A stretch of 11,962 nucleotides of DNA from the NCBI GenBank assembly GCA_028679485.1, contig JAJRBL010000081.1, positions 1 to 11,962 of the forward strand, given 5' to 3'. The position numbers and the translations under genes are program-made. The stretch comes from Methanospirillum sp. Lineage in GTDB: Archaea; Halobacteriota; Methanomicrobia; Methanomicrobiales; Methanospirillaceae. Every line of letters starts with the position of its first letter. Position 1 is the first letter of the stretch. The notes under the pieces were generated by a model that saw only the letters and a list, made by a program, of their open reading frames with translations, was not told where the DNA came from and did not search any database. This document shows positions 1 through 6,461 of this stretch, piece by piece.

Positions 1-136
1 AGGCCAGGCAACAGGTACAGGTCTCCTCTGCCTTCGTGACATCCCGGGAACCCACACACACATCCATGATCCGGGAGAGACGCATCGCCATCCCTTCCCC
101 GATCTCACCGGTCCCTCCGACGATTCCGACACGCAC
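1..136 (-). CDS. npdG: NADPH-dependent F420 reductase (F420H2:NADP+ oxidoreductase), N-terminal part
   Basis: This gene is cut by the left edge; only about 45 N-terminal residues are visible. The enzyme family moves hydride between coenzyme F420 and NADP in the cytoplasm and supplies methanogens with NADPH. Reading from a GTG at 136, the protein begins VRVGIVGGTGEIGEGMA, a Rossmann nucleotide-binding loop very like archaeal FNO/NpdG. It is followed by VGSRD, where the Ser-Arg pair (residues 30-31) fits the site that contacts the NADP 2'-phosphate in this family. The start lies one base after the thioredoxin stop codon (TAA, C, GTG), so the two genes are probably co-transcribed. Unusually, the visible part carries Cys27, Cys40, Cys42 and Cys43. 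The family call is fairly secure, although most of the protein is outside the window. Confidence 0.82.
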   Translation of the reverse strand, partial: MRVGIVGGTGEIGEGMAMRLSRIMDVCVGSRDVTKAEETCTCCLA

Positions 137-137
137 G

Positions 138-410
138 TTATGCCACCAGAGGACGGAGCACTGATTCCAGCGTATCGGTATCAGTTACACCCTGGAATTT
201 CTGGACCAGAATTCCGTCTTTTTCGATGATTATTGTAGGGACAACCGAGATCTGGTACTGTTGTGCCTCGGCCATATGCTCATCCACGTTGATTTTGCGG
301 ATATCCACCAGGTCACCCATCCTCTTCTTCAGTTCCTCAAGGATTGGTCCCATTCTTTTGCAAGGTCCGCACCATTCCGCGTAAAAATCCATAAGAACAG
401 GTATTGCCAT
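138..410 (-). CDS. Small thioredoxin
   Basis: A 90-residue thioredoxin-fold protein, somewhat shorter than the usual 105 or so, as is common for small archaeal thioredoxins. The redox motif WCGPC is at residues 13-17 after the strand PVLMDFYAE. The cis-proline loop VVPTI is at 56-60, with Pro58. It would reduce protein disulfides in the cytoplasm. I chose the ATG at 410 because a strong ribosome site, GAGGTG, lies four bases upstream (415-420); a TTG five codons earlier is in frame but would place that site inside the gene. It is followed after one base by npdG, which links a disulfide reductant to an NADPH/F420 enzyme. A redox partnership between them is an inference. The CGPC motif argues against a glutaredoxin, which would have CPYC. 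Confidence 0.9.
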   Translation of the reverse strand: MAIPVLMDFYAEWCGPCKRMGPILEELKKRMGDLVDIRKINVDEHMAEAQQYQISVVPTIIIEKDGILVQKFQGVTDTDTLESVLRPLVA

Positions 411-435
411 GCTGCACCTCAGCAAAATTGCGCTT

Positions 436-453
436 AAAAAACAGATAAAAGTA
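436..453 (-). promoter_or_regulatory. Possible promoter for trx-npdG with a preceding oligo-T stretch
   Basis: The 51 bases between secD and the thioredoxin gene contain, on the minus strand, TACTTTTAT (453-445), which resembles an archaeal TATA box. It lies about 35-43 bases before the ATG, leaving room for a short leader containing the GAGGTG ribosome site. A run of six T (441-436) follows and could act as a weak archaeal terminator for secD. Both readings are pattern-based only. Confidence 0.35.
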
Positions 454-461
454 TGGTATCG

Positions 462-1916
462 TTATTTGGAGAGGATTGACATGATAATCCGCCCATATGC
501 AGGACGGGTTACCAGAACACCCACCAGGACACCAAGCATTGTTATGATCGCAAAACCACGCAGGGTTGAAAGGTCCATGACCGCAAGAGGGAGCATTGCG
601 ATGAGAACCGTCGCTGCAGACGCCACGATGATACCAAGTGCACGTTTGAGCCTTTTTAGGTACAGGTTTGGAGACGGGACTTTTCCTTCGTGGAGAATCT
701 CGTCGGTGATGATGACCAGTTGATCGATACCGGTTCCCAGGACTGCTATCAGACCGGCGATGGTTGCGAGGTCAAGCTGGATGAAGAATGCCGAGATGGC
801 AAGCAGAATGATCAGTTCCGAGGCATTGATCATGATCATCGGAAGGACGATCGCAGGTTCGCGATACCTGATGAAGATACTGATACCAACCGCGATAAGC
901 GCGAATATCGCTGCAATCACACACCAGAACTTGAACTGCTCACCAAGTTCGGCTGATACCGAACCGGATCCTGCTATCTTTACTTCGACCGGCAGGGCAC
1001 CGTTCCGCAGGTGGATCTCCAGAAGCGCTGCCTGGTCTCTTCCTTCCTCACCGGCTCCGGTTGAGGCTAAGAGATTGGAGGTGGTCTTCGTCTGGAGTTC
1101 TGCAGCGAGGTCTTCACCGAGCGGGGCAGAATAGATCGTCTTACCGTCAAGGATCATGTCGAGGTAATGATTCTCCGGATCTTTCACTGCTCCTGATGAG
1201 ACTGCAGCCTGCTGGAGAGCCTTGGCTCCTTCCTCGCTGATGACGAAAGAGACACCCCACTCGTTACTGTTGGGCGGATTCTGTGCAGGGTTTGCAACTG
1301 ACTTGATGGAGTCCCCGAAGAGCACATGTTCGGTCTCATTTCCCTGCGTATGAATACGGATCTCGAACTTACCCTGTTTCCCGACGATCTCCTGGGCTTC
1401 AGCCATTGAGACCCCGGCCATCTCTATCCGGAGATACCTGCTGATTCCGTTGAGGCCGGTGATGACGTAAACCTTGGCATCCTGGGTTCCGAGGCTGTTT
1501 ATCTTGTTCTCAACAATCCTCTTCACATCATTTGCCGTCTCCTTGGTAACTCCGGAGTTGTACGAGATGAGTTCTCCCTTAAGGGCGGACATGTTGCTCC
1601 GTACATCCTCTTCGGAGACCCCCTTCCTGATCTCGAGTGTCTTCTGATCGATGACATCAATCTCTGCATTCATCCTGGTCTTCAGATCGGTGACAAACTG
1701 TTCCAGGGGTTCATCAGTCTTGAATGTCACGACTGCAGACTGGAATTCAAGCTGTATCCATGACCCCCCGTCAAGATCGAGCCCGAACTGGAGGTTTGAA
1801 CTCATGCCTGACGGCCCGGGGTGGGGAAAGATGACGATCAGGGATGCGATGATGAGGATCAGGTATACTGCTACCCGGTAGTCCTTGATCATCTCGATAA
1901 AGGTTGCTTTATCCAT
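462..1916 (-). CDS. secD: Archaeal protein translocase subunit SecD
   Basis: A 484-residue membrane protein that works with SecF beside the SecYE channel, using the ion gradient to help exported proteins leave the channel on the outer side. An N-terminal membrane segment (about 14-31) is followed by the family motif GLDLDGG (45-51) and a large extracytoplasmic region (about 35-330). Five hydrophobic segments make up the C-terminal third. The motif GTGIDQLVIITDE begins at residue 394, with the conserved Asp398 in the membrane; it corresponds to the proton-pathway motif of SecD proteins. The length is normal for archaeal SecD, which lacks the longer periplasmic part of bacterial forms. The ATG follows the secF stop codon with no gap, so the genes are certainly in one transcript. 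The order secF-secD is the reverse of that in E. coli. Confidence 0.95.
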   Translation of the reverse strand: MDKATFIEMIKDYRVAVYLILIIASLIVIFPHPGPSGMSSNLQFGLDLDGGSWIQLEFQSAVVTFKTDEPLEQFVTDLKTRMNAEIDVIDQKTLEIRKGVSEEDVRSNMSALKGELISYNSGVTKETANDVKRIVENKINSLGTQDAKVYVITGLNGISRYLRIEMAGVSMAEAQEIVGKQGKFEIRIHTQGNETEHVLFGDSIKSVANPAQNPPNSNEWGVSFVISEEGAKALQQAAVSSGAVKDPENHYLDMILDGKTIYSAPLGEDLAAELQTKTTSNLLASTGAGEEGRDQAALLEIHLRNGALPVEVKIAGSGSVSAELGEQFKFWCVIAAIFALIAVGISIFIRYREPAIVLPMIMINASELIILLAISAFFIQLDLATIAGLIAVLGTGIDQLVIITDEILHEGKVPSPNLYLKRLKRALGIIVASAATVLIAMLPLAVMDLSTLRGFAIITMLGVLVGVLVTRPAYGRIIMSILSK

Positions 1917-2816
1917 TTATGCACCCCGCTGGCTTGAGGAGAGCCTGCCTTTACCCTCGGTCATGTACCACTTGATAATCCCGGCATTCGTCAGCCAGGT
2001 ATTCATGATATCAAAGACAAGACCGATAAGGATTACCGAGGCTATCTCGGAGATTATCTGGATACCGCCTATTTCAGAGGCTATCCACATGGCGAGAGCT
2101 GCGGCAAATGCCGTTGAGGTCATGATGATTCCGGTCCGGTATGCACCCTGGATCTTCTCATCAAACTTACCTTTCCGTTTCAGCACCCGCGAGGTCAGGA
2201 GGATATCGCTGTCCACCGAGTAACCGATAAGCATCAGGAGTGCTGCCGTGGTTCCAAGGGAGAGTTCGTACCCGAGCAGATTCATCGCCCCCGCAGTCAT
2301 GACCATGTCGGCAAACGCGGAGAGAACGATGGCTGCCGAAGGGACAAAAGTCCGGAAGATGAGAAATACGACGATGGCCATGCCGATAAAAGAGATGAGC
2401 AGCGCAAATATTGCCTGGTCCTGGAGTGTTTTCCCGAAAGAGGAACCTATCTGATCTATCTTGGCGCCCGTATACTTCTCTTCCACTTTCTTGGTGAACT
2501 CGATCGTGTTTTGATCATCCATAGGACCGAATTTCAGGTATTTACCATTGTTTATCCCTTGTTCTACTGCAATAAGAGGATAACCGGAGAAATATGCCTC
2601 TATTTCTTCTGGAGTATCATCAGTAACAATGGTAACACTTATACCACCCTGAAATTCAATGCCCGGGTGAATGGGCAGACCGGTCTGCATCATTACCAAT
2701 CCGACAGAAACCAGTGAAATTACCAGTATAACCATCGGAATGATGCAGAGCTTTACCGGTGAAATGGAACTGATATCATAGGTAAAGAACTTCATCAGCA
2801 GAAGGGTTAGAGCCAT
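1917..2816 (-). CDS. secF: Archaeal protein translocase subunit SecF
   Basis: A 299-residue membrane protein, the partner of SecD in the Sec export accessory complex. A hydrophobic segment (about 22-44) precedes the motif GIEFQGG (52-58), which is typical of SecF. A short extracytoplasmic domain (about 59-130) and five further membrane segments follow. The intramembrane motif GYSVDSDILL (198-207), with Asp202 and Asp204, matches the SecF/SecD proton-relay region. The gene is first in the operon, ahead of secD, and is divergent from the DUF2551-like gene. The ATG at 2816 is used here, but no good ribosome site precedes it; the in-frame ATG at 2795 (Met8, MKFFTYDIS) is an alternative start with equally weak upstream signals. 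The transcript may therefore be nearly leaderless. Confidence 0.94.
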   Translation of the reverse strand: MALTLLLMKFFTYDISSISPVKLCIIPMVILVISLVSVGLVMMQTGLPIHPGIEFQGGISVTIVTDDTPEEIEAYFSGYPLIAVEQGINNGKYLKFGPMDDQNTIEFTKKVEEKYTGAKIDQIGSSFGKTLQDQAIFALLISFIGMAIVVFLIFRTFVPSAAIVLSAFADMVMTAGAMNLLGYELSLGTTAALLMLIGYSVDSDILLTSRVLKRKGKFDEKIQGAYRTGIIMTSTAFAAALAMWIASEIGGIQIISEIASVILIGLVFDIMNTWLTNAGIIKWYMTEGKGRLSSSQRGA

Positions 2817-2852
2817 ACACTCATTAAACCATCATCTGCCGGGGTTGGGGTA

Positions 2853-2864
2853 CCGGGATCCCGG
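2853..2864. repeat. 12-base perfect palindrome in the divergent secF / DUF2551 spacer
   Basis: CCGGGATCCCGG reads the same on both strands and sits in the middle of the 68-base spacer between two divergent genes, 37 bases from secF and 20 bases from the plus-strand gene. That position suits a binding site for a dimeric regulator, and the neighbouring gene encodes a winged-helix-like protein. The sequence is GC-rich and could also be chance. No convincing TATA box was found for either gene. Confidence 0.35.
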
Positions 2865-2884
2865 GCAGAGAGAGAGGAAGCCTT

Positions 2885-3220
2885 ATGATCCGGGATTTGA
2901 AACGCATTTGTATGACAACCAACCATAAGGAAGAGATCATAGAGGAGAGGCTGAAAGCCTGGTTGTCAGGTGATCCAAGCGGCGTGCGACATGCTGCCCT
3001 GGAATTATTTCTTCACCAGAAAGATCTCTCAATACAGGATATCTATGACCAGTTATCTGACACCTTCCCGGTTACGTACCATGCAGTGGGGGGAATGGTA
3101 GGGCTCGTGTCTTCACGGATAGGAGTCCTGGAAGGGGTCAGGGACGACAAGGCACACTGCAGATTATACTGCCTGAAGGAGAAACACCGCTCCTCGGTTA
3201 AAAAAATGCTTACAATATAA
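2885..3220 (+). CDS. DUF2551-like winged-helix protein of methanogens
   Basis: A 111-residue soluble protein. From memory its layout fits the archaeal family DUF2551, whose function is not established. A charged N-terminal helix (about 14-27) leads into GVRHAALELFL (33-43). A putative helix-turn-helix follows, SIQDIYDQLSD (49-59) then TYHAVGGMVGLVSSRIG (64-80), and a wing-like end containing LYCLKEKH (94-101). This resembles a small winged-helix DNA-binding fold, so a regulator is likely, but no effector domain is visible. The ATG at 2885 has a purine-rich GAGGAAG five bases upstream; an in-frame ATG at 2912 lacks any such site. It is divergent from secF and has about 41 bases before the next gene, which may have its own promoter. 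The family name is moderately sure; the target is unknown. Confidence 0.7.
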   Translation: MIRDLKRICMTTNHKEEIIEERLKAWLSGDPSGVRHAALELFLHQKDLSIQDIYDQLSDTFPVTYHAVGGMVGLVSSRIGVLEGVRDDKAHCRLYCLKEKHRSSVKKMLTI

Positions 3221-3221
3221 A
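3213..3221 (+). promoter_or_regulatory. Possible TATA box for the 109-residue gene / archease / rtcB run
   Basis: CAATATAAA overlaps the stop codon of the DUF2551-like gene and lies about 41-49 bases before the ATG at 3262. An archaeal start site some 25 bases downstream would fall near 3243, inside or just after a T6 run (3241-3246). That run could also serve as a terminator for the upstream gene. The evidence is pattern only. Confidence 0.4.
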
Positions 3222-3261
3222 CAGGGAGTAATCACAACCATTTTTTCCCTTCCGGTAACAC

Positions 3262-3591
3262 ATGTTCAGAATGTCTGATGTTAAAACCGACCTGTACGAC
3301 GAGGCCGGAATCCCCTCAGTCTTCATCGATGATGATGTCATCTCCTATATAAACGAGCGAAACACGGACTTTCGTATCTCAACCTCGTGCGGCGGCCCGG
3401 TCCTGCTTCCGGTATCATACAAACCGCCAAAATCAACTGATATTACCCTGAAAGCAGGAGACAGAACGATTTATATCTCGATGTACCAGGCCAGGTATAT
3501 CGATCATATCCATATGGGTCTCATTCCCTACCAGACCAGCCCCGGTCACGAGAGAGACCAGGCGATTAAGACAGGTTTCGATGAGTTTTGA
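3262..3591 (+). CDS. Conserved-looking protein of unknown function upstream of archease
   Basis: A 109-residue soluble protein that I do not recognise. It has no signal peptide or membrane segment. Notable stretches are an acidic N-terminus with GIPSVFIDDDVISYI (16-30), then STSCGGPVLLPV (40-51) with the only cysteine, KPPKSTDI (54-61), and IYISMYQARYID (69-80). The mix of buried-strand patterns and glycine or proline turns suggests a compact beta-rich fold. The first ATG (3262) and a second in frame at 3271 (MSDVKTDLYD) are both possible; neither has a clear ribosome site. Its last 11 bases overlap the archease start, so translation is probably coupled. The tight link to archease and RtcB suggests a role near RNA ligation or tRNA processing, but this is inference only. 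Coding is supported by the in-frame overlap and coherent codon use. Confidence 0.75.
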   Translation: MFRMSDVKTDLYDEAGIPSVFIDDDVISYINERNTDFRISTSCGGPVLLPVSYKPPKSTDITLKAGDRTIYISMYQARYIDHIHMGLIPYQTSPGHERDQAIKTGFDEF

Positions 3592-3988
3592 AGAGAGAGA
3601 CCATACGGCAGACATCCTGATGCATATCACGGCACCGGATCTCGAAGGACTTATGACAGACGCAGCCAGTGCCCTTATGACGATCATGTACAGGGGCTCT
3701 GCCCGGCCGGTCAGGGATGTAAAGATAACCGTGCAGGGCTTATCTCCCGAGCACCTTCTCCATGCATTCCTCTCAGAGGTGCTCTATGTTTCAGAGGTCG
3801 AAAACCTGGTCTTTTCAGATATCAGGATCTCGATCCGGGACGGAGAACTCCATGCAACCCTTGCCGGTGAACCATTTAACCAGAAACTCCATGGAGGAGG
3901 GGCTGAAGTGAAAGGTATCTCATGGTACGGCCTTTCCATATGCAAAGATAAGAATGAATACTCGTGTGATGTATTGTTTGATGTGTGA
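3581..3988 (+). CDS. Archease, activator of the RNA ligase RtcB
   Basis: A 135-residue protein of the archease family, which speeds guanylylation of RtcB and helps it perform repeated ligations; it may also prevent aggregation of partner proteins. The N-terminal metal-binding motif DHTADI is at residues 7-12. The helix EHLLHAFLSEVLY is at 57-69, the family strand KGISWYGLSI at 111-120, and the conserved acidic C-terminus ends in FDV with Asp134. The length is typical. The start ATG (3581) overlaps the previous gene by 11 bases, with an AGG a few bases upstream. The rtcB gene starts nine bases after the stop, the classic archaeal arrangement, which strongly supports the assignment of both. Confidence 0.95.
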   Translation: MSFEERDHTADILMHITAPDLEGLMTDAASALMTIMYRGSARPVRDVKITVQGLSPEHLLHAFLSEVLYVSEVENLVFSDIRISIRDGELHATLAGEPFNQKLHGGGAEVKGISWYGLSICKDKNEYSCDVLFDV

Positions 3989-3997
3989 GCCCCGAAT

Positions 3998-5431
3998 ATG
4001 ATTGATGGTATAAACCGGGTCGGACCACTCGAATGGGAGATCCCGGTAGGATTTGTCCCGGGAATGCAGGTTCCTGCCAGATTTTTTCTCTCAGAAGCCC
4101 TGGCCGGCACTCTTGAAGAAGGAGCAGTTCACCAGCTTGCAAACGTCGCCACCATGCCGGGGATTATCCGGAATGCGCTTGCCATGCCTGATATCCACTG
4201 GGGGTACGGTTTTCCCATCGGAGGTGTGGCTGCATTTGATTACCAGACCGGGGTCATCTCTCCCGGGGGCGTGGGGTTTGACATCAACTGCGGGGTGAGA
4301 CTGCTCACGACACCGCTCGTGCAATCGGATCTTCATGAAAAGAAAGAGATCCTTGACCGGTTGTACGATGCGGTACCTGTGGGTGTCGGTGCACGCTCCT
4401 CGATACGCCTCTCAAAGGAGCAACTCAATTCGATGATGACAGAGGGCTCGGCCTGGGCCGTGGAAGAGGGATATGGCAACCGCCAGGATCTTGTTCACTG
4501 CGAGGAGGGGGGGAGCATGAAAGGAGCAGATCCCTCGTATGTCTCCCAGAAGGCACGATCACGGGGTATTCCCCAGAGCGGGACTCTCGGCGCAGGAAAC
4601 CATTTCCTTGAGATACAGGTCGTGAAGGAGATTTATGACGAGGATGCCGCCAAAACCTACGGAGTAGAGAAAGGACAGATCTGTATCATGGTTCACTGCG
4701 GATCTCGGGGGCTTGGTCATCAGGTCTGTACCGATCACCTGGAAGTCCTGGAGCGGGCGGTGGAAAAATACCATATCTCCCTTCCAGACAAGCAGCTTGC
4801 CTGTGCACCCCTCACGGCCCCGGAAGGAAAAGCGTATTACGGGGCGATGGGAGCAGCAGCAAATTATGCCTGGGCAAACAGGCAGGTCATCACCCACCAG
4901 ATCCGTTCGGTGCTGACGAAGATGTGCGGTATCGGGTACGATGATATCAGGCTCGTATACGATGTTGCACACAACGTAGCCAAACTGGAAGAGCATGAGG
5001 TGGAAGGGAGAAGAACAAAGGTATGCGTGCATCGTAAAGGAGCGACAAGAGCCTTCGGCCCGGGGTGTCCTGATGTCCCTGCAGATTATCAGTCAACCGG
5101 CCAGCCGGTAATTATCCCGGGAAGCATGGGTTCCTCCTCGTTCCTCCTGAAAGGTACCGATATCGCCATGAACCGTACGTTCGGCTCGACCTGTCATGGT
5201 GCCGGACGGGTTCTCTCCCGGGCACAGGCTAAAAAGAATATCCAGGGAAGAAATGTTCGCGAGACCCTGGGTAAAGAGGGAATCCTCATTAAGGCACCCC
5301 ATGACGGGGCAATCGCCGAAGAGGCTCCTGATGCCTACAAACCGTCAGGTGAAGTGGTATCGGTGGTCGACCGCCTCGGCATTTCGAAGCTGGTGGCACG
5401 ACTGGAACCGCTCGGAGTGATAAAAGGATAA
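3998..5431 (+). CDS. rtcB: RNA-splicing ligase RtcB
   Basis: A 477-residue GTP- and Mn-dependent ligase that joins RNA ends bearing a 3'-phosphate or 2',3'-cyclic phosphate to a 5'-hydroxyl. In archaea it seals tRNA exon halves after intron removal. All recognised active-site residues are present: Asp95 and Cys98 in GVGFDINCGVR (91-101), His202 in GAGNHFLEI, His233 in MVHCGSRGLGH, His325 in DVAHNVAKLEEHE, and the guanylylated His400 in STCHGAGRVLSR. The spacing is nearly the same as in the well-studied Pyrococcus enzyme once its intein is removed. There is no intein here. The ATG lies nine bases after archease without a clear ribosome site, and the stop codon directly abuts the ATG of the next gene. 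Nothing suggests degeneration. Confidence 0.97.
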   Translation: MIDGINRVGPLEWEIPVGFVPGMQVPARFFLSEALAGTLEEGAVHQLANVATMPGIIRNALAMPDIHWGYGFPIGGVAAFDYQTGVISPGGVGFDINCGVRLLTTPLVQSDLHEKKEILDRLYDAVPVGVGARSSIRLSKEQLNSMMTEGSAWAVEEGYGNRQDLVHCEEGGSMKGADPSYVSQKARSRGIPQSGTLGAGNHFLEIQVVKEIYDEDAAKTYGVEKGQICIMVHCGSRGLGHQVCTDHLEVLERAVEKYHISLPDKQLACAPLTAPEGKAYYGAMGAAANYAWANRQVITHQIRSVLTKMCGIGYDDIRLVYDVAHNVAKLEEHEVEGRRTKVCVHRKGATRAFGPGCPDVPADYQSTGQPVIIPGSMGSSSFLLKGTDIAMNRTFGSTCHGAGRVLSRAQAKKNIQGRNVRETLGKEGILIKAPHDGAIAEEAPDAYKPSGEVVSVVDRLGISKLVARLEPLGVIKG

Positions 5432-6004
5432 ATGAGCACGCGGGTTGCGGTTATCTGGGATTCTCCTCTTCTCTTCACAAGGATAGTAGAAGAGTGCGGC
5501 CATACCTGCGAACTGGTAACACCACACCTTCTTGCCGCTCCCTTTTTCCGCAAACAGTTTCACGGCATCATCATACCTGCCGGATTTGCCTCTCCCGGCC
5601 ATACGACCATACTTACTGCTTTACGGGCTATCCGTTCCCGGATAAAACGATATGCAGAAGAGGGAGGGACAATCCTTGCCTTTGGTGCCGGGTATGAATG
5701 CACGGATGCATATGACTGGCTTCCGGTTGATGTCAGGTATTCATTCGGTTTTTCACAGTCCCCCCTTATGAGAGACCGTTCACACCCGTCTTCCGCCATC
5801 ATCGGGGATGACCAGGATATCCTTTCGTACGATGGTATTCTCGAAGGATGCGGCGGACAGGTGATTCTTACTGCCCCCCAGGGACCGGTAATGCTCTCTT
5901 TTTCGTACCGCAACGGGCGAATAACCGTGATCAGCCTCCACGAGTATCCCTCACAGCGTTTTATCAGTGAATTTTGCAGGGGTGGAGGCGAAGGATTATT
6001 GTAA
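5432..6004 (+). CDS. Class I glutamine amidotransferase-like protein lacking the nucleophilic cysteine
   Basis: A 190-residue soluble protein with no firm family name. Its plan is that of the class I glutamine amidotransferase / DJ-1 superfamily, perhaps nearest to the BPL_N group: an initial strand RVAVIWDSP (4-12), a second strand with IIIPAGFASPG (46-56), a helix ending YAEEGGTILAFGAGYE (74-89), and a late strand NGRITVISLHEYPS (161-174). In active amidotransferases the third element reads like GxCxGxQ; here the expected Cys is Gly85. A His-Glu pair (170-171) stands where the HPE motif would be. A substrate-binding or regulatory role is more likely than glutaminase activity. The gene abuts rtcB with no gap (TAA then ATG, AAAGGA upstream), so it is in that operon. 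It ends 30 bases before the biotin block. Confidence 0.72.
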   Translation: MSTRVAVIWDSPLLFTRIVEECGHTCELVTPHLLAAPFFRKQFHGIIIPAGFASPGHTTILTALRAIRSRIKRYAEEGGTILAFGAGYECTDAYDWLPVDVRYSFGFSQSPLMRDRSHPSSAIIGDDQDILSYDGILEGCGGQVILTAPQGPVMLSFSYRNGRITVISLHEYPSQRFISEFCRGGGEGLL

Positions 6005-6023
6005 TCAGATACAAGGGAATAAT
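5995..6023. repeat. AT-rich inverted repeat before the DUF2111-birA-bioY run
   Basis: A dyad TTGTA (5999-6003), six bases, TACAA (6010-6014) is flanked by a second pair ATTATT (5995-6000) and AATAAT (6018-6023), slightly offset. It spans the stop codon of the previous gene and ends 11 bases before the DUF2111-like ATG. The TTGTA arm resembles the outer part of the bacterial BirA half-site (TTGTAAACC), but the spacing is much shorter. It could be an operator, a promoter element, or chance in an AT-rich patch. Confidence 0.35.
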
Positions 6024-6034
6024 TAGGGAAGATA

Positions 6035-6457
6035 ATGGATCGCTATATCTTATCTGATCAGGCTGATGCAGCAGACTGGATCCCTGTCTGCATGGCAGTA
6101 CACGAGATGGTAGGAAGGCTTCCGGTAACCGCCAGATCAATGGGGAAAAGGGGTATTCGTATCGAGGAAGGAGTTGTTATCGACCGGGAATACTCCGGGC
6201 CTGTCCTTGAAGAGGTTTTAAGTCAGGGGGTTCTCCGGAAAGTGACACCGACCTCTGGTCCATACAAGGGGGTTCCGGTTATTGTGGCACCTGTCAAAGA
6301 TAATGAGGGGAAGACCATCGCGGCGATAGGACTTGTTGATATTACCGGGGTATTTGACCTCGCAACTCTTATGGAACATCAATCCATGATTATTAAGCAA
6401 GTATGCGGAAAAGATCCCTGCCCGCTTCCGACAGAACAGATTAGGGCAAAGCGGTGA
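6035..6457 (+). CDS. DUF2111-like methanogen protein, possible sensor
   Basis: A 140-residue soluble protein that I place, from memory of its pattern, in the archaeal family DUF2111, for which no function is established. An N-terminal helix (about 10-28) precedes LPVTARSMGKRGIRIEEG (29-46). Then come a turn with SGPVLEEVL (54-62), YKGVPVIVAPV (77-87), and a strand pair ending AAIGLVDITG (96-105), with a C-terminal helix (106-123). The arrangement of strands around a small-molecule-sized core recalls PAS- or cache-like sensor domains, which is inference. A purine-rich AGGGAAGAT precedes the ATG. It ends four bases before birA, so it is co-transcribed with the biotin repressor and ligase. Its place there suggests a role in biotin or pyruvate carboxylase control, but nothing in the sequence proves it. 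Confidence 0.68.
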   Translation: MDRYILSDQADAADWIPVCMAVHEMVGRLPVTARSMGKRGIRIEEGVVIDREYSGPVLEEVLSQGVLRKVTPTSGPYKGVPVIVAPVKDNEGKTIAAIGLVDITGVFDLATLMEHQSMIIKQVCGKDPCPLPTEQIRAKR

Positions 6458-6461
6458 TTAC

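Noticed and set aside
411..425. TTG start giving five extra residues on the thioredoxin
   Set aside because: The strong GAGGTG site lies within that extension and points to the ATG at 410.
409..1134. Plus-strand open frames opposite secD
   Set aside because: They lie antisense to a clear SecD gene, have Arg/Ser-rich low-quality translations and no ribosome sites.
4559..5302. Minus-strand open frames opposite rtcB
   Set aside because: RtcB is complete with all active-site residues; the antisense frames show no recognisable domain.
3998..5431. Intein in RtcB, as known in some archaea
   Set aside because: The protein is 477 residues with normal spacing between all catalytic motifs, leaving no room for an insertion.
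5995..6034. Riboswitch before the biotin genes
   Set aside because: Only about 30 bases are available outside coding sequence, too few for an aptamer, and no biotin riboswitch is expected where BirA carries a DNA-binding domain.
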